In this document: positions 58,773-64,000 of the stretch, piece by piece | Layout: every line of letters starts with the position of its first letter | Position numbering within the stretch: position 1 is the first letter of the stretch | DNA from: Rhodospirillales bacterium CG15_BIG_FIL_POST_REV_8_21_14_020_66_15 | Lineage (GTDB): Bacteria > Pseudomonadota > Alphaproteobacteria > Rhodospirillales > Casp-alpha2 | Direction of reading: 5' to 3' | Assembly (NCBI GenBank): GCA_002781745.1 | Contig: PFFW01000117.1 | Span: forward strand, 28,280 to 92,279 | DNA: 64,000 bases | The notes under the pieces: generated by a model | Databases searched by the model: none | What the model saw: the letters and a program-made list of their open reading frames with translations, nothing else | Told to the model about the DNA's origin: nothing | Translations under genes and position numbers: made by a program

Positions 58773-59537
58773 ATGCTGGCCCTGTTCACGGATTTCGGAT
58801 TTCACGGGCCCTACGTGGGGCAGATGAAGGCGGTCCTGCATCGGGACGCGCCCGGCGTTCCGGTGGTCGACTTGATGCACGACGCACCGGCGTTCGATTC
58901 GCAAGCCTCGGCCTATCTTCTGGCTGCCCTGGCGGGGGAGTTTCCAGCCGGCACGGTGTTCCTGGCCGTAGTCGATCCGGGGGTCGGCACCGACCGCCGC
59001 GCGCTTGTCGTCGCCGCCGACGGGCGGTGGTTCGTGGGGCCCGACAACGGGTTGTTCGCCCTTCTGGTCCGACGGGCCCGGACAGCGCGGGTGTGGGAGA
59101 TCGTCTGGCGTCCCGGGCGCCTGTCGGCCAGTTTTCACGGCCGCGACCTGTTCGCGCCCGTGGCCGCCGGAATTGCCCGCGACGGTGTCTTCGAAGGTGC
59201 GGCGCATGGCCGCGACATCGCCGCGTCGGAGGCCGACAGAGCCGGCTGGCCCGATGAATACAAGCGAATTGTCTACATCGACGGATTTGGTAATGCAATT
59301 TCCGGCCTGCGCGCGGAAAATCTCTCGCCAAATGACCGAATTTTAGTTCACAATGTTGAAATAAAAGGCGAAAAGACATTCGCGTCGGTTCCGCCGAACA
59401 CGTTGTTCTGGTACGCGAATTCGAATGGTCTGGTCGAAATCGCCAGCAATCGAGGGCGGGCTGACCGACAGTTGGACGTAAAGGTCGGTGCGGCGATTGG
59501 AGTGGTTGGAAATCAATCTGTGACAGCAGTCACTTGA
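58773..59537 (+). CDS. SAM hydroxide adenosyltransferase (DUF62 family)
   Basis: The protein has 254 residues. MLALFTDFGFHGPYVGQMKAVL, VVDPGVGTDRR, FVGPDNGLFALL and SASFHGRDLFAPVAAGIA are the hallmark segments of the DUF62/SAM hydrolase family related to fluorinase, including the Asp-Arg-His set of the hydrolases (Asp in TDFG, Arg in TDRRA, His in FHGRD). It splits S-adenosylmethionine to adenosine and methionine. The last 80 codons are AT-richer with TTA and ATA codons, unlike the first part, a possible sign of recombination. Confidence 0.9.
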   Translation: MLALFTDFGFHGPYVGQMKAVLHRDAPGVPVVDLMHDAPAFDSQASAYLLAALAGEFPAGTVFLAVVDPGVGTDRRALVVAADGRWFVGPDNGLFALLVRRARTARVWEIVWRPGRLSASFHGRDLFAPVAAGIARDGVFEGAAHGRDIAASEADRAGWPDEYKRIVYIDGFGNAISGLRAENLSPNDRILVHNVEIKGEKTFASVPPNTLFWYANSNGLVEIASNRGRADRQLDVKVGAAIGVVGNQSVTAVT

Positions 59538-59670
59538 TGGCCTATACAGGGGATTAATCGTACCAATAAGGTGCGGCCTAGCCGGGCGTCGTCGAGGGCC
59601 TGTCCGCAAGGGAGATAGCCGTTGCGTTCCTTCACGCTTGTGAAGCGGGTGCAATAGTCTGCAAGAGATA

Positions 59671-60501
59671 ATGGCCATCCGTCTTAAATTCTGGGGAGTT
59701 AGGGGAAGCATCGCCTGCGCTACGCCGCAGCACATGAAGTATGGCGGTAACACAAGTTGCATCGAGGTCGAGGCAGGCGATTACCGGTTCGTAATGGATG
59801 CGGGGACAGGCATTCGGTCCTATGGAAACGCCTTTCTTCAATCGGGAATGAAGTCGTCCCACCTATTGCTGACCCACACCCATTGGGACCATATCAATGG
59901 GTTTCCCTTCTTCGTCCCCGCCTACAATCCGGAATTCTCCATCCACATCATGGCCGGTCACCTGAAAAGCCGCGGCGACGAGGGCATCCAGGATATTCTG
60001 TCGACGCAGATGCACAACCCCATGTTTCCGGTGCCCCTCGAAGCCATGCAGGCCAAGCTGCGGTTTGAGGATTTCAACGCCGGTGACAGCTTCTCTCTCC
60101 CCTCGGACATCACCATCAAGACGGCACCGCTCAACCACCCCAACGGTGCAACCGGTTACCGGGTGGAGCACGGGGGAGCCGCCATCTGCTACATCACCGA
60201 TACGGAACACAAACCGGGCCACCTGGACGAGAACATCCTGGGCCTGATCGACGGCGCCGATCTGGTGATCTACGACAGCACCTATACGGAAGAGGAATTC
60301 CCCGCCAAGGTCGGCTGGGGCCATTCGACCTGGAACCAAGGCATGCGCCTGTGCCAGGCGGCGGGGGCCAAGCGGCTGGCCATCTTCCACCATGACCCGG
60401 AGCACGACGACGCCTTCATGGACAGGCTTGCGGCCGAGGCCGAGGCGGCCTGGGAAGGCAACTTCGTCAGCCGCGAAGGCATGGAACTGATCATCGAGTA
60501 G
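59671..60501 (+). CDS. MBL-fold metallo-hydrolase
   Basis: The protein has 276 residues. LRLKFWGVRGS-type start (MAIRLKFWGVRGSIACATP), LLTHTHWDHINGFPFF (HxHxDH, di-zinc site), APLNHPNGATGYRVEHGG, YITDTEH and AIFHHDPEHDD with later metal ligands match a family of ribonuclease Z/PhnP-like phosphodiesterases. Substrate is unknown; a cyclic-nucleotide or phosphodiester is likely. It is convergent with motB. A short inverted repeat CTTCAC/GTGAAG lies 26 bp ahead of its ATG. Confidence 0.87.
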   Translation: MAIRLKFWGVRGSIACATPQHMKYGGNTSCIEVEAGDYRFVMDAGTGIRSYGNAFLQSGMKSSHLLLTHTHWDHINGFPFFVPAYNPEFSIHIMAGHLKSRGDEGIQDILSTQMHNPMFPVPLEAMQAKLRFEDFNAGDSFSLPSDITIKTAPLNHPNGATGYRVEHGGAAICYITDTEHKPGHLDENILGLIDGADLVIYDSTYTEEEFPAKVGWGHSTWNQGMRLCQAAGAKRLAIFHHDPEHDDAFMDRLAAEAEAAWEGNFVSREGMELIIE

Positions 60502-60559
60502 ACTGCCGGCGACTGCCGTTGCCGGATCACCAATCCCTATAATCGATGGATGACAGGCT

Positions 60560-61432
60560 CTATTGCTGAGCCGGTGCGGGCAGCTGCCCTTCGGTGGGGG
60601 GCTGACCCTCCGGTGCCGCTTGACCTTGCTGGGGCGCTTGTTGGCCTTCAGCGGGCGGCTGGCCGGCCTGTCCCTGGCCTTCGGCGGCTTCCTTGGCGCG
60701 TTTCGCCTCCTCTGCCTTGGCTCGCAGCGTCGCCAGGTGCTGGTACCAGACCTCGCGTTCCTTCAGCGACATGGCCGTCACGCGGATCGCCGTGCGCCGG
60801 TTGGTGGCTTGGTTTTCCGGGATGGGAGTGCCATCTTCGGTACGGTTCGGCACCTTGGGTTTCTGGTCCGCGAAACCCGACGCGCTCATCTTCAGCGGAT
60901 CTACGAAATCCTTGTCGTCGAAGAACCTGACGACCGTCGCCGCCCGTGCCGTCGACAGTTCCCAGTTGGAGGGAAAGCGTTCGGTGGAGATCGGCTCGTC
61001 GTCCGTGTGGCCCTCGATCTGCACGTTGTAGGTGGCATAGCGCGGCGCGCTGATGGTCTGGGCGATCTTTTCAAGGTAGGGGACGGCTTCCTCGCGCAGT
61101 TCCGCCGAGCCGGGCTTGTAGAACGCCCCCGATGACAGTTCGATCACCACGCCCTTGGAGTCCTTGGTCACCTGCACGGCGCGGTCGGCCTGCATCTGGA
61201 ACACCACGTCCTCCAGGTCGATCTTCAGCTTCTCCGTGGGCGACGCGTTGTCGTCGCTGGAGCCGATCTTGTCCTTGATGGCGGCGGCCGCTTCCTCGAA
61301 GGCGGGAATGTCGAACTCGGCGAAGGTCAGCATCATCACGAAGAACGCCATCAACAATGTGATGGCATCGGAATAGGTGACCAGCCAGTCTTCCTTTTCT
61401 TCTTGGGGCGGAGGTTTGACGGGAACGGCCAT
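60560..61432 (-). CDS. motB: flagellar motor protein MotB (stator)
   Basis: The protein has 290 residues. DWLVTYSDAITLLMAFFVMMLTFAEF holds the proton/sodium-path aspartate (Asp22) in the single membrane helix, after a short basic N-terminus. The OmpA-like peptidoglycan-binding domain spans about 105-225, with IEGHTDDEPIS and NWELSTARAATVVRFF. The C-terminal 50 residues are Gln/Pro/Gly/Ala-rich with PAEGQQAPQQGQ-type repeats, an unusual tail. It works with motA, encoded 53 bp upstream. Confidence 0.93.
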   Translation of the reverse strand: MAVPVKPPPQEEKEDWLVTYSDAITLLMAFFVMMLTFAEFDIPAFEEAAAAIKDKIGSSDDNASPTEKLKIDLEDVVFQMQADRAVQVTKDSKGVVIELSSGAFYKPGSAELREEAVPYLEKIAQTISAPRYATYNVQIEGHTDDEPISTERFPSNWELSTARAATVVRFFDDKDFVDPLKMSASGFADQKPKVPNRTEDGTPIPENQATNRRTAIRVTAMSLKEREVWYQHLATLRAKAEEAKRAKEAAEGQGQAGQPPAEGQQAPQQGQAAPEGQPPTEGQLPAPAQQ

Positions 61433-61485
61433 GGCGTCAGCCTGCGACGGCGCAGCAAGGGAAGGGGAGCCGCCTATGCACGGCT

Positions 61486-62280
61486 CTACCTCTTCATCTT
61501 GTCGATGTTGAAGTGGATGGCCGGGTCGAGGAAGCTGTTCATGCGGTCGGCGATGTAGCGGGGATTCTTCTTGTCGGCCAGAAGGGACAGGCCCTCGGCG
61601 ATCAGGTAGTTGCGGAACCGCACGATTTCCTCGCGCTGCTGGATCTTCGTTGCCGCCGGGATGAAGATCAAGCGCGCGAACATGACCCCGTAAAGCGTGG
61701 TCAACAAGGCCACCGCAAGGCCGCCGCCCAGTTGCGTCGGGTCGCCGCCCAGGTTGTCGAGCATGATGATCAGGCCGACCAGAGTCCCGATCATGCCGAA
61801 GGCAGGTGCCGCGCCGCCCATGTTGCGCAGGATGTCGACCTGCACCGTGTTGCGCCCGAAGGTCGATTCGATGGCATTGGTCAGGATCTCGCGCACTTCC
61901 TCGCCCGTATAGCCGGAGATCACCATCTCCACGCCGAACTTGAGAAATTTGTCACCGCGCACGGCTTTCGTGGCCTCGGCCTCAAGCGCGGGCGGACCGC
62001 TTTTCTGGACCGTGTAGGCCCAACGGATGATTCGCCCGACCTCGGACTTCAGGACATTGCGGCCGACCTTGGGTGAGAACAGGATGCGCCAGATCAGTTT
62101 CAGCGACAGCATCACATAGCGCGGTTCGTACGAAATGAAGGTCGCTGCGAGTGTCCCGCCGACAACCATCGTGAAGCTGGAAAGGCTGAGGAAAATCAGG
62201 AAGTTGTCGGTGCTCATCATGACCGAGCCGATGAACAGCCCGAACGCGGCCAGCAACCCGATGAGTGTGGTTAGTGACAT
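61486..62280 (-). CDS. motA: flagellar motor protein MotA/PomA
   Basis: The protein has 264 residues and four membrane helices: residues about 4-20, 29-48, and the pair around 150-175 and 185-205. The motif GGAAPAFGMIGTLVGLIIMLDNLG has the conserved proline and threonine of the ion channel, and the cytoplasmic loop carries charged residues that contact FliG. It resembles PomA/MotA of the sodium-like branch. It begins with MSLTTLIGLLAAFG. The upstream adaptor gene ends 193 bp away, and a plausible promoter lies in that gap. Confidence 0.93.
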   Translation of the reverse strand: MSLTTLIGLLAAFGLFIGSVMMSTDNFLIFLSLSSFTMVVGGTLAATFISYEPRYVMLSLKLIWRILFSPKVGRNVLKSEVGRIIRWAYTVQKSGPPALEAEATKAVRGDKFLKFGVEMVISGYTGEEVREILTNAIESTFGRNTVQVDILRNMGGAAPAFGMIGTLVGLIIMLDNLGGDPTQLGGGLAVALLTTLYGVMFARLIFIPAATKIQQREEIVRFRNYLIAEGLSLLADKKNPRYIADRMNSFLDPAIHFNIDKMKR

Positions 62281-62366
62281 GGCTTCCCCGGACCCTTACC
62301 CCACGCGCGCCGCACTGATTCCCGAGGGGCGCACGGTGCGCAGTGAACTCCCCTAATGACCTTTTG

Positions 62367-62394
62367 TTTATAATAGATTGGCAACAAATAACAA
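62367..62394 (-). promoter_or_regulatory. putative motA promoter
   Basis: On the minus strand TTGTTA (62394-62389), a 16-bp spacer and TATAAA (62372-62367) lie 87 bp ahead of the motA ATG. The stretch is strikingly AT-rich compared with its surroundings. A sigma70 type is assumed; no flagellar-sigma28-like box was noticed. Confidence 0.45.
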
Positions 62395-62472
62395 ATGGTT
62401 AGCGTGACCGCGCGGGCGGCGGCGGGGAGAATTCGGACCCTCGGCCGCCCCGGGGCCACCCGTCGCGGTGCC

Positions 62473-63789
62473 TCACCGCTCGCGGAACGCCTCATCCTTC
62501 AACTTCAAGACCGGCTTCACCAGGTATTCCATGACCGACTTGTTGCCTGTGTGGATGTCGACGGTGGCTTCCATGCCCGGAGTGATCGGCAGAAGCCCCT
62601 TGGTCTGGCCCAGGTAGGTCTTTTCCGTCTCCACCACGACGCGGAAATAGGGGGCGCCGTTCTCGTCCGTCGAGGCGTCGGGGGCGACCGCGATGACCTT
62701 GCCGTCCAGGCCGCCGTAGCGCACGAAGTCGTAGGTGGAAATCTTCACCACGGCGGGCTGGCCTTCGACGATGAAACCGCGTTCCGTGGGGTTGAGCCGC
62801 GCCTCGACCACCAGCTTGTCGCCCGTCGGCACGATCTCCAGGATCGGCTCGCCCGGCTTGATGACGCCGCCCACGGTGTTGACGACCATCTTCTGCACGA
62901 TGCCGTTGATGGGGCTCTTGATCTCCGAGCGGGCACCCTGTTTTTCCGCTTCCTGGAGGAGTTCCTGGATGCGCGCGATCGACTGCTCGACCTTGTTCAA
63001 TTCATCGCGGGCCTCGCGCTGGAAGCTCTTCTGCGATTCCGATACGCGTTGCTTGGCTTCCTCGACCGCCGCCTGGGCGCGGGGGATGGCCGGGATCAGA
63101 CCCTTCAACTGGCCGTCCAGGTCCTCGACCTCGGCCTCCAGCTTCAGGTGCTCGATGCGCGCCGTCAGGCCTTCGGCCAGCAGCGACGCCGACATGGCGA
63201 GGCGCTCGCGGGCAAGGGAGTAGTTGCGTTCCGTAGCCTTCTTCTTGGCCAGCATCTCCCTTACGTCCAGTTCGCGCTGCTTGGTCTGCTCCTTGAGCAC
63301 GCTGATCGACGCCTTCAGTTCACGCTGGCGGGCGTCATGGGCCTGGCGCTGGGCTTCGACCAGGGCGGGCCGCCGGGTTTCAAGCGCGCGGGGGAACCTG
63401 AGGCTGCGACCCTCGGCTTCGGCCTCGAGGCGCGCGCGGGCGGCCAGTTCGCTGTCGAGGCGGACCTGCAGTTCCTCGAGGTTGGTGCCGCCCGACGCCA
63501 GGTCGAGCAGCAGCAGAGGTTGCCCCTCGCTGACGGTGTCGCCTTCGGACACGTAGATTTCCTGAACGATGCCGCCTTCCAGGTGCTGCACGACCTTGGT
63601 CCTGCCCAGGGGCACGACCTTGCCCATGGCGACGGACACCTCGTCCAGCTTGGCGAAGTTGGCCCAGGTCAGAAGCGCCGTGATCAGGATCATGATCGGC
63701 CAGGCAGCACCGCGCAGGGACGGCATCGGCCGCTTGATCAGCAGCTCGTCCAACGGCGAAGCGTAAGGCGGGTTGGCTTGATGTTGCAT
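62473..63789 (-). CDS. HlyD family type I secretion periplasmic adaptor
   Basis: The protein has 438 residues. A membrane helix near 30-48 (WPIMILITALLTWANFA) is followed by the lipoyl-like KVVQHLEGGIVQEIYVSEGDTVSEGQPLLLLD, a long coiled coil (about 100-280, including RQAHDARQRELKASISVLKEQTKQRELDV), and a C-terminal beta-barrel with DGKVIAVAPDASTDENGAPYFRVVVETEKTYLG and the HlyD tail KPVLKLKDEAFRER. It bridges an inner-membrane ABC exporter and TolC. The exporter ATPase would be expected upstream, beyond 64000 or unlinked. The neighbouring motA/motB is an odd but known type of juxtaposition. Confidence 0.92.
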   Translation of the reverse strand: MQHQANPPYASPLDELLIKRPMPSLRGAAWPIMILITALLTWANFAKLDEVSVAMGKVVPLGRTKVVQHLEGGIVQEIYVSEGDTVSEGQPLLLLDLASGGTNLEELQVRLDSELAARARLEAEAEGRSLRFPRALETRRPALVEAQRQAHDARQRELKASISVLKEQTKQRELDVREMLAKKKATERNYSLARERLAMSASLLAEGLTARIEHLKLEAEVEDLDGQLKGLIPAIPRAQAAVEEAKQRVSESQKSFQREARDELNKVEQSIARIQELLQEAEKQGARSEIKSPINGIVQKMVVNTVGGVIKPGEPILEIVPTGDKLVVEARLNPTERGFIVEGQPAVVKISTYDFVRYGGLDGKVIAVAPDASTDENGAPYFRVVVETEKTYLGQTKGLLPITPGMEATVDIHTGNKSVMEYLVKPVLKLKDEAFRER

Positions 63790-63833
63790 GTCTCGGCTCC
63801 AGCGCGGGAGCGGGCATTCGGGACGTTCCCGAC

Positions 63834-64000
63834 CTACCGCGGACCGCGCTCGTGCTCCATGGCCTTGAGTATATCAGCGTAGGGGTCGTTGCTAGAAGCG
63901 GTAGATGACTTGGCCGCCGGCTTGGCCGGCGCGGGCGCCTGCGGACGCGGTGTCGCAGTTTGCGTCGGCGCGTGTGGTTTCGGCGAGGGCTGCGGTGCGG
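63834..64000 (-). CDS. C-terminal part of an unidentified Pro/Ala-rich protein
   Basis: Only the last 54 complete codons are in the window. They read as a Pro/Ala/Thr/Gln-rich stretch (APQPSPKPHAPTQTA, then PAPAKPAAKSS) ending in SNDPYADILKAMEHERGPR and a stop at 63834-63836. The other two frames do not give a sensible protein, and one meets a stop early. It is 44 bp upstream of the HlyD-type gene on the same strand, so a secretion function is possible. Family not recognised. Confidence 0.55.
   Translation of the reverse strand, partial: APQPSPKPHAPTQTATPRPQAPAPAKPAAKSSTASSNDPYADILKAMEHERGPR

Overview
The window is about 64 kb of GC-rich, densely coding DNA with no rRNA, tRNA or CRISPR array that I could see. 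The families point to an alphaproteobacterium, probably a Rhodospirillales-type organism: a complete hopanoid (hpn) locus, an RpoH-type heat-shock sigma factor, PomA/MotA-type stator genes, tripartite tricarboxylate transporters, MmgE/PrpD proteins, and short palindromic repeats of the GTCATTCCCGCG type. This placement is inferred from gene content, not from a marker gene.

Region 1 (1-13.6 kb) is a catabolic and detoxification patchwork: the tail of an Ldh_2-family oxidoreductase, a minus-strand run of a hydroxyisobutyrate-dehydrogenase-like enzyme, MmgE/PrpD, ketopantoate-reductase-like and enoyl-CoA hydratase genes divergent from an MFS carrier across a GntR-type palindrome, then a TetR regulator divergent from an Asp-nucleophile alpha/beta hydrolase, small flavin and NTF2-fold proteins, a DsbA-like isomerase, an esterase and a GST. 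Region 2 (13.6-16.1 kb) is a LuxO-like sigma54 activator facing an HPt protein and a receiver protein, forming a phosphorelay with no histidine kinase beside it.

Region 3 (16.1-32.0 kb) is sulfonate/2-oxoacid metabolism. A gamma-glutamyltransferase is followed by a tripartite transporter, a split ThDP decarboxylase, an aldehyde dehydrogenase and an SDR. Further on, a GntR/UTRA regulator is divergent, across a perfect 12-bp palindrome, from comD-comE-slcC-comC-like genes. That second set fits interconversion of sulfolactate enantiomers through sulfopyruvate and decarboxylation to sulfoacetaldehyde. Region 4 (32.0-37.5 kb) is accessory DNA: a secreted hypothetical protein, two families of palindromic repeats, a ParD/ParE-type pair, an AT-richer HNH-like gene, two FAD enzymes and an orphan PhnZ-like HD oxygenase.

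Region 5 (37.6-57.4 kb) is the hopanoid locus. Plus-strand genes run from an MlaC-like protein through hpnC, hpnB, hpnD, hpnE, shc and hpnG. Minus-strand ispH-hpnH follow, then hpnA, hpnN, hpnL, two more MlaC/HpnM proteins and MlaA. Embedded between hpnA and hpnN is a three-gene module (nucleotidyltransferase, Fe(II)/2-oxoglutarate dioxygenase, CDP-alcohol phosphatidyltransferase) that looks like synthesis of a CDP-activated, possibly hydroxylated polar head group. It is linked by overlapping start/stop codons to the hopanoid RND exporter and is the most interesting candidate for an undescribed system here. Region 6 (57.4-64 kb) holds rpoH, a SAM hydroxide adenosyltransferase, an MBL hydrolase, motA-motB and a type I secretion adaptor.
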